Positions 31,189 through 41,381 of a stretch of 64,000 bases of DNA are shown here, in pieces. Position 1 is the first letter of the stretch, and each line of letters opens with the position of its first letter. Both the position numbers and the translations under genes were made by a program. The notes beneath the pieces are model-generated. The model was given only the letters and a program-made list of their open reading frames with translations. It was not told where the DNA came from and made no database searches. This DNA comes from CAVQLX01 sp963811605 (GTDB lineage Bacteria; Desulfobacterota; Binatia; DP-6): the NCBI GenBank assembly GCA_963811605.1, contig CAWESA010000007.1, positions 62,001 through 126,000 on the forward strand. The letters are read 5' to 3'.

Positions 31189-32402
31189 CGACGGCGCCGC
31201 CGGATGCTCGGCATGAACGGGGAGCGCGGCACGGCGGCGTCCTCCTCGGTGCCACGCGTCACGCCCGTGACCACGCGGTCGCCCTCCGCGAGGCCGCCGG
31301 TGACCTCGACGAAGCGCTCGTCGCTGATCCCCGTCGTGACCGGCACCGGGTGCGGACGGCCGTCGTCGCCGGGCGTCCACACGGTCTGCCCGCCGACCGG
31401 CGGCGCGGCGGCGAGGGCGCCCCTGCTCGCCGTGTCGGCCGGCGGGTGGAAGCGCAGCGCCGCCGTCGGGACGCGCACGGCGTCGTCGCGACTGGCGGTC
31501 ACGATGCTGACGTTCGCGGTCATGCCGGGCTTCAGGCGGAGCGCCTGGTTGTCGACTCCGATCAGCACGTCGTACGTCACGACGTTCTGCACGTTCACCG
31601 GCGAGTTGCGCACCTGCTTCACGTGACCCTGGAACGGCTGGCCGGGATAGGCGTCGACGGTGAACGTGGCCTCCTGCCCGACCGCCACCCCGCCGATGTC
31701 CGACTCGCTGACGCTGGCGCTCACCTCCATCTTGGTGAGGTCGGTGGCGACGTTGAACAACGTCGGGGTCTGGAAGCTGGCGGCCACCGTCTGGCCGACG
31801 GAGACGCTGCGCGACACCACGACGCCGTCGACCGGCGAGACGATGCGGGTGTAGTCGAGGTTGACGCGCGCCTCGTCGAGCCGTGCCTGGGCCGATTGCA
31901 CGTTCGCCCGGGCGAGCGCGATCTGCGCCTCGGCCTGGCGTGCCTCGCTCTCCGCGGTGTCGAGATCGCTCTGCGCCACGATGCCCTGCGCGCGCAGGTC
32001 GCGCTGGCGCCGGCGGTTGCGCTCCTTCAGGTCGAGGTCGGCGTGCGCTTTCGCGAGCGAGGCGCGCGCGTTGGAGAGGTCGGCCTCCGCCGCCGCGACC
32101 TTGAGCTGGAAGGGGCGCGGGTCGATGGTGGCGAGGAGCTGCCCCTTCTTCACGGGCGTGTTGAAGTCCGCGCCCAGGCTCTGGACGGGCCCGGAGATGT
32201 ACGTGCCCACCTGCACGGTCTCGACCGGGTTGACCGTGCCGGTCGCGGTGACGGTGGCGCGGATGGGGCCGCGGTCGACCGCGGCCACCACGAGCCGCGG
32301 GCCCACGTCCGGCGTGCGCCCGCGCAGCAGCCACCAGCCGCCCGCCCCGACCAGGAGCACGGCAAGGACGAGCGCAAGCCGTCGCATCGCTCCGCGTATC
32401 AT
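31185..32402 (-). CDS. Periplasmic adaptor (membrane-fusion) protein, MacA/HlyD type
   Basis: A roughly 405-aa protein with one N-terminal anchor helix (LVLAVLLVGAGGWWLL). Barrel-sandwich halves follow (GTVNPVETVQVGTYISGPV, YTRIVSPVDGVVVSRSVSV) separated by a long coiled-coil hairpin (residues about 100-180, rich in AEADLSNARASLAK and ESEARQAEAQIALA). The beta-barrel and membrane-proximal domains follow. It would link the MacB-type permease to an outer-membrane channel. Start ATG 32402 is used; ATG 32387 is an alternative. First gene of the exporter operon. Confidence 0.9.
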   Translation of the reverse strand: MIRGAMRRLALVLAVLLVGAGGWWLLRGRTPDVGPRLVVAAVDRGPIRATVTATGTVNPVETVQVGTYISGPVQSLGADFNTPVKKGQLLATIDPRPFQLKVAAAEADLSNARASLAKAHADLDLKERNRRRQRDLRAQGIVAQSDLDTAESEARQAEAQIALARANVQSAQARLDEARVNLDYTRIVSPVDGVVVSRSVSVGQTVAASFQTPTLFNVATDLTKMEVSASVSESDIGGVAVGQEATFTVDAYPGQPFQGHVKQVRNSPVNVQNVVTYDVLIGVDNQALRLKPGMTANVSIVTASRDDAVRVPTAALRFHPPADTASRGALAAAPPVGGQTVWTPGDDGRPHPVPVTTGISDERFVEVTGGLAEGDRVVTGVTRGTEEDAAVPRSPFMPSIRRRRR

Positions 32403-32577
32403 GGCTCGGAACGGTGGGGAGTCAACGTCGCACTGCCGGCGATGGTCCCGTGACGCACGGTGCGGCGTCATGCTGCCGGCCGCGGAGCCGTCGCCGATCG
32501 CCTGCGTCGAGGCGGTGGTCGAGCACGAGGAGGTCGCGGGCGCGCCCATCGGGCTGGCGACGCCCCGACGTGTCGCG

Positions 32578-33972
32578 CTAGCGCGCCCCGGCGGCCTCGC
32601 GCGTCGCTTCCGCCCGGACGCGATCGAGGTCCTCGCGCGTCACCGCCTTGACCGTCGGGTCCTTCCGCATCAGGAGGATGATGCCGCCCGGGATCGAGAG
32701 CGGGAGCTTCTCGATCCAGAAGCCCAGGTTGCCGATGAGGAACGCCTTGGCCGCTCCCGCCTTGCTGCCCAGCAGCCAGACGAAGATCAGCTCGCGCACG
32801 CCCTCGCCGGATGCGGAGGGAGCGATGAACGTCCCGAGCGTCATCACGGCGGACGCGAACAGCACCTCGGTGGCATGCACGTTCTGGGTGGCGAGCGCCA
32901 TCGCATTGCAGAAGTACATGAGCGTGGTCGTGAGCTGTCCGAAGATGGCGAGGCCGAGCGCCAGCAGCAGGTGGCTGCGCCGCTTGGAGTAGGCGGTGGC
33001 CGACTCGATCGCGTTGGAGGCGAAGCTGCGCAGGCGGCCGCCCGGCACCAGCCGGAGCAGCCCGCGGAACCAGCTCGGCCGGAGGAGAATGAGGACGCCG
33101 AAGACGACGGTCGCCGCGATCGGGATCTTCATCGCCGCCACCAGCTCGCCGAGGGACTGTCCCTGCGTGATCCGCCCGGCGAACGGCATGAAGAGCAGGA
33201 TCACGACGAAGAGACCGACCAGTCCGAGCAGGCGCTCGACGACCAGCGTGGTCGTGCACTCGACGGGCTTGCGGGTCAGCCGGATGGTCTCGTAGAGGCG
33301 CCACGCGTCGAGACCCATCGTGCTCGGGGTGACGATGCCGAAGTAGCGTCCGATGAAGTAGGTGCTGTTGAGGAACCGGTACGTCATGTCGATGCCCTGG
33401 CCCGCGAGCAGGATCTGCCAGCGCCAGACGTTGGCGAAGATGCCGATCAGCTTCACCAGGATGGCGGCGAGGAACCAGGGCACGAAGATGCGCCAGTCGA
33501 GACCGCGCACCTCCGCCCACAGCTCGGACAGCTCCGCGGGCACGAGCTGGAATCCCTGGAGCCGGAAGAAGGCCTGGGCGGGCGCGTCGGCGAGCGGCAC
33601 GGGCCGGAACTCCCCGTTCGCCAGCGGGGTGTAGACCGTGGTGATGCCGCCCTCGCCGCAGTGGCGACCGGGCTTGAAGCGCCGGTAGTCGCCCTCGGCC
33701 GTGCGGACGAAGACGGGGCGCTCGGCGGCCGCGATGCACACCTGGTCGATCGAGGCCGGCACGCGCGGCGGCGGGAGCCGTGCGCCGCTCACGCGGGCAC
33801 GCAGGCGCCCGACGATGCCGGGATAGGCCGGATTCGCCACCTCGAACGCGTCCGGGCCGCGCAGCGACGCCGTGTCGACCGGCGCGTACCCGCCGCCGAA
33901 CTCGAGGAAGATGAGGACGAAGACGCCGAGCGTGACGCCGAGCTTGAGGAGAAATCCGAGAGCCGTCTTCAT
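32578..33972 (-). CDS. Lysylphosphatidylglycerol synthase TM region/UPF0104-like membrane protein
   Basis: A 464-aa membrane protein. Residues 1-25 form a first helix, followed by a soluble stretch of about 120 residues containing Cys79 and Cys102 (not typical of the family). Then come at least seven helices with the UPF0104 features FNSTYFIGRYFGI-like (FLNSTYFIGRYFG), VVERLLGL and a flippase-like GEGVRELIFVWLL. Relatives translocate or modify lipids. ATG 33972 starts at MKTALGFLLKL. It precedes macA by 175 bp on the same strand but does not obviously share its operon. The extracytoplasmic domain is unexplained. Confidence 0.78.
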   Translation of the reverse strand: MKTALGFLLKLGVTLGVFVLIFLEFGGGYAPVDTASLRGPDAFEVANPAYPGIVGRLRARVSGARLPPPRVPASIDQVCIAAAERPVFVRTAEGDYRRFKPGRHCGEGGITTVYTPLANGEFRPVPLADAPAQAFFRLQGFQLVPAELSELWAEVRGLDWRIFVPWFLAAILVKLIGIFANVWRWQILLAGQGIDMTYRFLNSTYFIGRYFGIVTPSTMGLDAWRLYETIRLTRKPVECTTTLVVERLLGLVGLFVVILLFMPFAGRITQGQSLGELVAAMKIPIAATVVFGVLILLRPSWFRGLLRLVPGGRLRSFASNAIESATAYSKRRSHLLLALGLAIFGQLTTTLMYFCNAMALATQNVHATEVLFASAVMTLGTFIAPSASGEGVRELIFVWLLGSKAGAAKAFLIGNLGFWIEKLPLSIPGGIILLMRKDPTVKAVTREDLDRVRAEATREAAGAR

Positions 33973-34102
33973 GGGTGGGAGTGCGAACGGGCGCGCATGC
34001 TCGCACACCTGCCGCCGGGTTCAAAGCGGACGGGACCGAAGGTCGCCGGGCGGCCGGGACCGGCGTTGCGTCGTGCCGCCGCGGGCACTAGGGCTGGGCA
34101 TC

Positions 34103-34414
34103 GTGACGGTATACGCAGTCGCCCAGCTCTCGATTCACGACCGGGCACGGTACGACCGCTACGCCGCGCGGTTCCTGCAGGTGCTCCAGCAGTTCGAAGG
34201 CTGGCTCCTGGCGGCCGACGAGTCCCCGGTCGTGGTCGAGGGCGAATGGCCGCACGAGAAGGTCGTGGTCGTCGCGTTCCCCGACCGGGCGGAGTTCGAG
34301 CGCTGGGCGTCGTCGCCGGAGTATCAGGAGATATCCCGGGATCGCGTCGCCTCGACGACCGGGACCGTCCTGCTCGTCGCCGGCCTCCATCCATGGGCGC
34401 CGCGCGGGAGCTAG
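34103..34414 (+). CDS. DUF1330 family protein
   Basis: A 103-aa dimeric alpha-beta-barrel-type protein, with the standard layout: TVYAVAQLSIHDRARYDRYA, then PVVVEGEWPHEKVVVVAFPD, then RWASSPEYQEI. A GTG start at 34103 matches the consensus start; no strong ribosome site is seen. The family's biochemical role is unknown. It diverges from the flippase-like gene and converges with glnA; a strong hairpin lies between it and glnA. Confidence 0.82.
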   Translation: MTVYAVAQLSIHDRARYDRYAARFLQVLQQFEGWLLAADESPVVVEGEWPHEKVVVVAFPDRAEFERWASSPEYQEISRDRVASTTGTVLLVAGLHPWAPRGS

Positions 34415-34456
34415 GCCGAAACGCCCCGTGTCGGGCGCTCGCCGGCCCGAAATGCG

Positions 34457-34490
34457 ACGCGGCGGAGGGGCCGGAACCCCTCCGCCGCGT
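34457..34490. terminator. Bidirectional terminator-like hairpin between DUF1330 and glnA
   Basis: A perfect 14-bp stem: ACGCGGCGGAGGGG at 34457-34470 pairs with its complement at 34477-34490, with a 6-base loop. It lies in the 135-bp gap between two converging genes. On the minus strand a short T-run (TTT) follows a few bases after the stem, so it should end glnA transcripts. Confidence 0.75.
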
Positions 34491-34549
34491 GACTCCCCGC
34501 GGCCGCCGCGACCCGCCCCGGATCCGGCGACCCTCCCCACCACCACCGA

Positions 34550-36008
<1,459 letters not shown>

Positions 36009-36054
36009 GCACACGCCTCCTGCTGTGTGAGCTCTCGCTCGGTGTGGGTGCTGT

Positions 36055-36393
36055 CTAGATGGCGTCGCTTCCGCGCTCGCCGGTGCGGATGCGAATGATC
36101 TCGTCGATGGGAAGGACGAAGATCTTCCCGTCGCCGATGCGGCCGGTCTTGGCTGCCTTCTCGATCGTCTCCACCACCTCCACCACCTGCTCCTCGCGGA
36201 CGATGATCTCGAGCTTCACCTTGGGCAGGAAATCGACGACGTACTCGGCGCCCCGATACAGCTCGGTGTGGCCTTTCTGTCGCCCGAATCCCTTCACCTC
36301 GCTGACGGTGAGGCCCTGGACCCCGATCCCAGAGAGGCTCTCCTTCACCTCGTCCAGCTTGAAGGGCTTGATGATCGCTTCGACCTTTTTCAT
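36055..36393 (-). CDS. glnB: PII nitrogen regulatory protein
   Basis: A 112-aa PII protein that senses 2-oxoglutarate, ATP and ADP and controls AmtB, GlnA regulation and others. The T-loop contains the uridylylation Tyr51 (RGAEYVVDF), preceded by the B-loop-like KGFGRQKGH. The C-terminal signature TGRIGDGKIFVLPI is complete. ATG 36393 has a clear GGAGG ribosome site. The position between amtB and glnA fits either GlnB or GlnK; the amtB linkage favours the GlnK role. It lies 46 bp upstream of glnA. Confidence 0.95.
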   Translation of the reverse strand: MKKVEAIIKPFKLDEVKESLSGIGVQGLTVSEVKGFGRQKGHTELYRGAEYVVDFLPKVKLEIIVREEQVVEVVETIEKAAKTGRIGDGKIFVLPIDEIIRIRTGERGSDAI

Positions 36394-36497
36394 GTCGTGC
36401 CTCCAGTTTCGGCTGCGCGGACGCGGCTTCCCTTACTCGATGAAATCGCCGCTTGTAAACCCGTGATCGGTCATGGTCCGTCCACGCGCTCGTCGTC

Positions 36498-37895
36498 TCA
36501 GTGGCGCTGCGCCGCGGTCATCGACACGGGCTCGTACGCCTGGGCCGCGGCTCCCATCACGTATGCGTTCTCGCTGTGCTGCGACAGATCGAGCCCCGCG
36601 AACTCGTCGTCCTCGCTGACCCGGATGCCGCCCGTCACCACCGCGACGATCCCGAGGCAGATGAGCGTCCCGACGATGGCGATGGCGTAGGTGAACAGCG
36701 TTGCCAGCACCTGGGAGCCGAGCAGCGTCGCATCACCGGAAACCAGGAGACCCTCGTTGGTGACGACCGAGTTCACCGCCTTGGTGGCGAAGAGCCCGGT
36801 CGCGAGCGCGCCCCACGTGCCGCCCACCCCGTGTACTCCGACGACGTCCAGCGCGTCGTCGTAGTAGCCGAGGACGGATTTCAGATTGCACGCCGCGTAG
36901 CACAGGATGCCGGCGACGGCGCCGATCGCGAGCGCCGCCATCGGCGTCACGAAGCCCGATGCCGGCGTGATCGCCACGAGACCCGCCACCGCGCCGCTCG
37001 CCATGCCCAGCGCGGTGGGTCTGCCGCGCGTCAGCCACTCGACCAGCATCCAGCTCAGCGTGGCCGCCGCGGTCGCGGTGTTGGTCGCGACGAAGGCCGA
37101 CACCGCGAGGCCGTTCGACGCCAGCGCGCTGCCGGCGTTGAACCCGAACCACCCGAACCACAGCAGCGCGGCGCCGGTGAGCGTGAAGGGAAGGTTGTGC
37201 GGCGGCATCGGATCGGAGCCGAAGCCGAGGCGCCGGCCGATGACGAGCGCGCACATCAGCGCCGAGATGCCGGAGCTGATGTGGACGACCGTGCCGCCGG
37301 CGAAGTCGAGCGCGCCCCACTTCGCACCGATGAAGCCGCCGCCCCACACCATGTGCGCGAGCGGATCGTAGACCAGCGTGGCCCAGAGCAGGGAGAAGAG
37401 CAGAAACGCGCTGAACTTCATGCGCTCGGCGAACGCCCCCGTGATCAGCGCCGGCGTGATGATGGCGAACATCATCTGGTACGCCATGAACAGGAGATGC
37501 GGGATGGTGGGGGCGAGGGGCGCCGGCTCGGTGCCGACCCCGGCGAGCCCGAGATGCTGCAAGCCGCCGACGATGCCTCGGATGTCCGGTCCGAACGCCA
37601 GGGAGTAGCCCCACAGCACCCACTGCACGCTGATCAGGGCGATCAGGATGAAGCTCTGCGCAAGCAGGTTGAGGACGTTCTTGCTGCGCACCAGGCCGCC
37701 ATAGAACAGGGCCAGGCCGGGGGCCGTCATCATCAGGACGAGGGCCGCCGCGGTCATCATCCAGGCAGTGTCCCCGCTGTCGATCTTCGCGGCTTCCTGC
37801 GCCCATGCTGGTGCCGCCAGCGTGAGCGTGCAGGTCGCAGCGGTGGCCGCGGCGTACCACGGCGTCCGCCCGACCCAGGTGCGAGTCGCGAGCAT
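36498..37895 (-). CDS. amtB: Ammonium transporter
   Basis: A 465-aa Amt protein with a signal-like N-terminus (AAPAWAQ) and about 11 membrane helices. The pore histidines are His205 (VVHISSG) and His355 (GVHGVGGTWG); Asp177 (YDPLAHMVW) is the conserved structural Asp. It channels ammonia or ammonium across the inner membrane and is blocked by PII. First gene of amtB-glnB-glnA; glnB follows after 104 bp. ATG 37895 has a G-rich ribosome site. No convincing sigma-54 promoter was found upstream. Confidence 0.95.
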   Translation of the reverse strand: MLATRTWVGRTPWYAAATAATCTLTLAAPAWAQEAAKIDSGDTAWMMTAAALVLMMTAPGLALFYGGLVRSKNVLNLLAQSFILIALISVQWVLWGYSLAFGPDIRGIVGGLQHLGLAGVGTEPAPLAPTIPHLLFMAYQMMFAIITPALITGAFAERMKFSAFLLFSLLWATLVYDPLAHMVWGGGFIGAKWGALDFAGGTVVHISSGISALMCALVIGRRLGFGSDPMPPHNLPFTLTGAALLWFGWFGFNAGSALASNGLAVSAFVATNTATAAATLSWMLVEWLTRGRPTALGMASGAVAGLVAITPASGFVTPMAALAIGAVAGILCYAACNLKSVLGYYDDALDVVGVHGVGGTWGALATGLFATKAVNSVVTNEGLLVSGDATLLGSQVLATLFTYAIAIVGTLICLGIVAVVTGGIRVSEDDEFAGLDLSQHSENAYVMGAAAQAYEPVSMTAAQRH

Positions 37896-38089
37896 GAGAG
37901 ATCCCCCCTAGGTGCGGAGCACCGTCGTGGAGCAACGGGGATGCCAGCGCGTCCGCCGCGGCTCGGTTGAGAATGACTGGCGAAGTTCGGGCAGTATGCA
38001 GGTGTTCTTGCACGCCATGCGAGCATTGCCTGCCCAGTGGGCATTCGGGCAGCCATGACGGCCCGGCGCGGCGCGCATGGTCGGAGGCC

Positions 38090-38554
38090 CTAGACCCGGA
38101 TGCGGAGCCGCCGGTCGCGCCAGCGCTGCGACAGTCGACTCGCCACCCAGCCCAGGGCCATCCCAAGGGTGAGGAAGATCAGGGCCCCGCCGAGGCTCAT
38201 CCCCGTTCCGCCACCGTGCTCTGCCGGGGCGGACCTGGGTGGCTCGCTCCCGGCGACGCCCAGGCGGCGCTCCAGATCGGCCTGCGCCGTGGCGAGCCGG
38301 GCGACCTCGCTGCGGAGAGCGCTCACCTCCGCCGTCACCGACGAGTCGGGTCGCTGGCGCAGCGATTCGACGTCGGCCCGCAGGACGCGCAGCTCGTCGG
38401 CGACCCACGAGCTCGATGCGGGGCCGGCGTCGGGCGCGGTCCGCTTCTCGGCGGGCACGGTGGGGCCAGGCGGGGCCGCCGCGACGGTGCCGGCGAGGGC
38501 GAGCGGGAGGGCAACGGCGACCGCCATCCCGATCCTCCGTAGCGCCCTCCTCAC
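38090..38554 (-). CDS. Exported coiled-coil protein with a C-terminal membrane helix
   Basis: A 154-aa protein: a signal peptide ending near VAAAP, a coiled-coil stretch over about residues 50-100 (ADELRVLRADVESLRQR, ALRSEVARLATAQADLERRL), and a final transmembrane helix (GGALIFLTLGMALGWVASRL) with an Arg-rich tail. It would lie in the periplasm anchored by its C-terminus. No family was recognised. It is a lone gene, 35 bp from the tRNA-Pro gene on the same strand. Confidence 0.7.
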   Translation of the reverse strand: MRRALRRIGMAVAVALPLALAGTVAAAPPGPTVPAEKRTAPDAGPASSSWVADELRVLRADVESLRQRPDSSVTAEVSALRSEVARLATAQADLERRLGVAGSEPPRSAPAEHGGGTGMSLGGALIFLTLGMALGWVASRLSQRWRDRRLRIRV

Positions 38555-38591
38555 CCGAATCTCTCGCCTTGCCGTCGCCGGTCGTGCGAGA

Positions 38592-38669
38592 TGGTCGGGG
38601 TGACTGGATTTGAACCAGCGACTCCTGCGTCCCGAACGCAGTGCTCTAGCCAGGCTGAGCTACACCCCG
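38592..38669 (-). tRNA. tRNA-Pro (anticodon CGG), CCA encoded
   Basis: The minus-strand sequence folds as a tRNA. The acceptor arm CGGGGTG pairs with CACCCCG, the anticodon stem CTGCG/CGCAG encloses a TTCGGGA loop with anticodon CGG, and the T arm carries GGTTCAAATCC. The discriminator A is followed by an encoded CCA (38592-38594), as in many proteobacteria. No attachment site or integrated element is next to it. Confidence 0.94.
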
Positions 38670-38887
38670 TGCAATGGTCCGCCGACGTGCGGCTCGGGGG
38701 ACTAACACAGGCGCTACCGAAAGGGAAGCTGGGGCGGGACGAGGCGACGAAGCGTTGCAGCTCGTGCTGCACGATGCGCCGGCGGCGCGCCGCACACCCA
38801 GCAATGTCGCCGCGATCGAGGGTGGAACGCCGCTTGCCATGTCGCCTCCCGTGCGGCGCCCGCAGAGGCGCCAGGGAGGAGGCAGGA

Positions 38888-39199
38888 ATGAGGCGATTCA
38901 GGAAGGCGGCGGCGGGGCTCCTCTGCGGGCTCGTGCTCCTCGCCACGAACGCGGGGGCGCTCGAGTCCGCAGCCGACGGCAGGGTCAACCTGAACACGGC
39001 GTCCTCGGCGGAGCTGGCCACCTTGCCGGGCATCGGACCGTCGAAGGCGCAGGCCATCATCGAGCACCGGGCCAAGGCGCCCTTCTCGAGCCCCGACGAC
39101 CTGCGCAAGGTGAAGGGCATCGGTAGCAAGCTATACGACAGCATCCGCGAACGCATCACCGTCGGCGACGCTCCCGCGTCGCCGGGCCACGGCGGCTGA
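38888..39199 (+). CDS. comEA: ComEA-like helix-hairpin-helix DNA-binding protein
   Basis: A 103-aa protein with an N-terminal export signal (AAAGLLCGLVLLATNAGA) followed by the ComEA HhH pair: RVNLNTASSAELATLPGIG, then LRKVKGIGSKLYDSIRER. Such proteins bind incoming DNA at the membrane during natural transformation. A strong ribosome site (GGAGG) lies before ATG 38888. A type IV pilus operon lies about 10 kb away, in keeping with a DNA-uptake role, but no comEC is present here. The repeat region follows. Confidence 0.88.
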   Translation: MRRFRKAAAGLLCGLVLLATNAGALESAADGRVNLNTASSAELATLPGIGPSKAQAIIEHRAKAPFSSPDDLRKVKGIGSKLYDSIRERITVGDAPASPGHGG

Positions 39200-39308
39200 G
39201 CCGCGGCCGTGCGGCCGGATCGGGGGGCGGGCCGACTAACACGGGCGGGCGGTCCGTCCCCCCCGGCCTGCCGGGGGACAGCCGAAGCCGAGACGGAGCC
39301 CCCGAACG

Positions 39309-39893
39309 AGCTGGCTGAAGCCTCCACCATGCGCCCCCGCCTCTGGATGGCCGTTCGAGCCGATCCGTTCGGGGCCCGAAGCCGAGGCGGGGCCCGGAGC
39401 GAGCTGACCGAAGCCTTCGCATGCGCGCCCGCCTTCGGATGGCCGTTCGAGCCGGTCCGTTCGGGGGCGGAAGCCGAGGCGGGCCTCGGGCTTCGGATGG
39501 CCGTTCGAGGCGGTCTGTTCTGGGGGGCGGAAGCCGAGGCGGGCTTCGGGCTTCGGATGGCCGTCGAGGCGGTCTGTTCGGGGGGGCGGAAGCCGAGGCG
39601 GGCGTCGGGCTTCGGATGGGTGTTTGAGGCGGTCTGTTCGGGGGGGCGGAAGCCGAGGCGGGCGTCGGGCTTCGGATGGGTGTTTGAGGCGGTCTGTTCG
39701 GGGGGGCGGAAGCCGAGGCGGGCGTCGGGCTTCGGATGGGTGTTTGAGGCGGTCTGTTCGGGGGGCGGAAGCCGAGGCGGGCGTCGGGCTTCGGATGGGG
39801 GTTTGAGGCGGTCTGTTCGGGGGGGCGGAAGCCGAGGCGGGCGTCGGGCTTCGGATGGCCGTTTGAGGCGGTCTGTTCGGGGGCCCAGGCGCG
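39309..39893. repeat. 60-bp tandem minisatellite
   Basis: At least nine units of about 60 bp stand in line from about 39340 to 39893. Each contains the conserved cores TTCGGATGG, GAGGCGGTCTGTTCG and CGGAAGCCGAGGCGGGC. Four central units (39611-39849) are almost identical; the left units are degenerate. A longer repeat of about 97 bp (starting CGAGCTG) overlaps the first units. Successive starts are 58, 60, 59, 60, 60, 59 and 60 bp apart because a G-run varies from five to seven. This breaks any reading frame, so the open frames on both strands are accidental. GAAGCC/GGCTTC pairs could form a hairpin in each unit. Confidence 0.9.
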
Positions 39894-39894
39894 T

Positions 39895-40995
39895 CTACGG
39901 TCGTCCCCCGGGACGGATCGCTTGGTGGCGCAGCGCGTGGTCGGTGAGCACAAGCGCCGTCATGGCCTCCACCATCGGGACGGCACGCGGCAGGACGCAG
40001 GGATCGTGGCGGCCGCGACCGGTAATGGTGGCGTCACCACCGTCGGCGCGCACCGTTTCCTGCTCGCGCATGATCGTGGCGGTGGGCTTGAAGGCGACGC
40101 GGAAGTACACTGCCTCGCCGTTCGTGATCCCGCCCTGCACGCCGCCGCTCCGGTTGGTCCTGGTCCGCACGCGATCACCCTCCATGTAGTAGGCGTCGTT
40201 GTGCTCGAGGCCAGTCAGATCGGTGCCGGCGAAGCCAGAGCCGATCTCGAATCCCTTGCTGGCGGGAAGGCTCAGCATGGCGCGCGCGAGATCGGCCTCG
40301 AGACGGTCGAAGACCGGCTCGCCCCATCCCGGGGGGCAGCCGCGCGCCACGCACGTGACCACGCCGCCCAGCGAGTTGCCATCCTTGCGCGCCACCTCGA
40401 TGGCCGCGATCATCTCGTCGGCGACCACGTGATCGGGACAGCGGATGGGCGTCCCGTCCACGTCGGCGCGCGCCACACGTTCGAGATCCGCGGTCGCCAC
40501 CAGCCGGCCCACCTTGGAGACGAAGGCGACGATCTCGACACCCCAGCGCTGCGCGAGCAGCTTGCGCGCGATCGCACCCGCCGCTACCCGTGATGCGGTC
40601 TCGCGCGCGCTGGTGCGGCCGCCGCCGCGCCAGTCGCGCACGCCGAACTTCGCGGCGTAGGTGTAGTCGGCATGGCTGGGCCGGAACTTCTCGGCCACCT
40701 CGGCATAATCCGTGGAGCGCGCGTCCTCGTTCGGGATGAGCAGGCCGATCGGCGTTCCGAGCGTGCGACCCTCGAACACGCCGCTCAGGATGCGCACCGT
40801 GTCCGACTCCTTGCGCTGCGTCACCAGCGTGCTCTGTCCGGGAGCCCGCCGATCCAGGTCCGGCTGGATGTCCGCTTCGGCGAGCTCCAGCTGCGAGGGG
40901 CAGCCGTCCACCACCGCGCCCAGCGCCCCGCCGTGGGATTCGCCGAAGGTCGTCACCCGGAAGAGCGTGCCGAACGTGTTTCCCACCGCCCGCAT
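39895..40995 (-). CDS. aroC: Chorismate synthase
   Basis: A 366-aa enzyme that converts EPSP to chorismate using reduced FMN, the last step of the shikimate pathway. The start MRAVGNTFGTLFRVTTFGESHGG fits the family; GESHG (His21) is one of the FMN-binding histidines. RGGGRTSARETASRVAAGAIAR and the C-terminal RSGGVQGGITNGE are also present. ATG 40995 is used. It is isolated from aroK and aroB, which are 12 kb away behind pilQ. The minisatellite begins right behind its stop codon. Confidence 0.94.
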   Translation of the reverse strand: MRAVGNTFGTLFRVTTFGESHGGALGAVVDGCPSQLELAEADIQPDLDRRAPGQSTLVTQRKESDTVRILSGVFEGRTLGTPIGLLIPNEDARSTDYAEVAEKFRPSHADYTYAAKFGVRDWRGGGRTSARETASRVAAGAIARKLLAQRWGVEIVAFVSKVGRLVATADLERVARADVDGTPIRCPDHVVADEMIAAIEVARKDGNSLGGVVTCVARGCPPGWGEPVFDRLEADLARAMLSLPASKGFEIGSGFAGTDLTGLEHNDAYYMEGDRVRTRTNRSGGVQGGITNGEAVYFRVAFKPTATIMREQETVRADGGDATITGRGRHDPCVLPRAVPMVEAMTALVLTDHALRHQAIRPGGRP

Positions 40996-41381
40996 GGTAG
41001 CCTGCCGGTTCCGGGGCGAACAAGCGCGGGTGCGCGGGTTGCCAGACCGGACCCCGCGGCGTACGGGCCGGCGCTCTGCGCCCGTTCCGTGCACCCCCTT
41101 TCTGGCTGGCCGTCGCGCTCGCGACCCCCCCACCGGACGTCGCCGCGCCACTGGTCGCAGGGCCGATCGCATCGCCCGAGCCAGTGCCGGGCGCATGGCC
41201 GCGTGCATCTCGCCTACGAGCTGCTGCTGGTGAACATGGCGCCGTCGCAGATCACCATCGACTCGGTGGTCCTCGACGACGCCGTCGTGGAGCACGTTCC
41301 CGGAGTGACCGGACGCGTGCCCCTGTCGCGGGGCGCATCGCTCGTGTAGGGACGAACGCAACAGGGGGGAAGGAGACCGAC
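40996..41381. other. Gene-poor gap with a decayed gene fragment
   Basis: This 386-bp stretch separates the divergent aroC and acyl-CoA dehydrogenase genes. Apart from the possible fragment described at 41195-41349 and the ribosome site of the dehydrogenase (GGAG near 41372), no feature was found. Confidence 0.5.
41195..41349 (+). pseudogene. Possible remnant of an exported protein gene
   Basis: In one frame, VHLAYELLLVNMAPSQITID is followed by SVVLDDA and a stop at 41347-41349. In the neighbouring frame just before it (from about 41061) a signal-like stretch reads FWLAVALATPPPDVAAPLVA. Joined by one-base frameshift they resemble the start of an exported protein, but the product would end after about 95 residues. 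I recall the YELLLVN pattern from exported M23-peptidase-associated proteins, without certainty. It may be a truncated relic. Confidence 0.3.

Noticed and set aside
37896..38089. Sigma-54 promoter for amtB-glnB-glnA
   Set aside because: Several GG and GC pairs occur on the minus strand, but none has the required 10-base spacing.
38592..38669. Integration hot spot at tRNA-Pro
   Set aside because: No integrase, direct repeat of the tRNA 3' end or phage-like gene lies within reach.
39309..39893. CRISPR array
   Set aside because: Units are contiguous, with no unique spacers of constant length, and no cas genes are near.
39209..40189. Long open frames on both strands across the minisatellite, with a 20-residue repeat
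   Set aside because: They come from a 60-bp period being divisible by three. The G-run length varies and breaks the frame between units, and the product has no signal or known fold.
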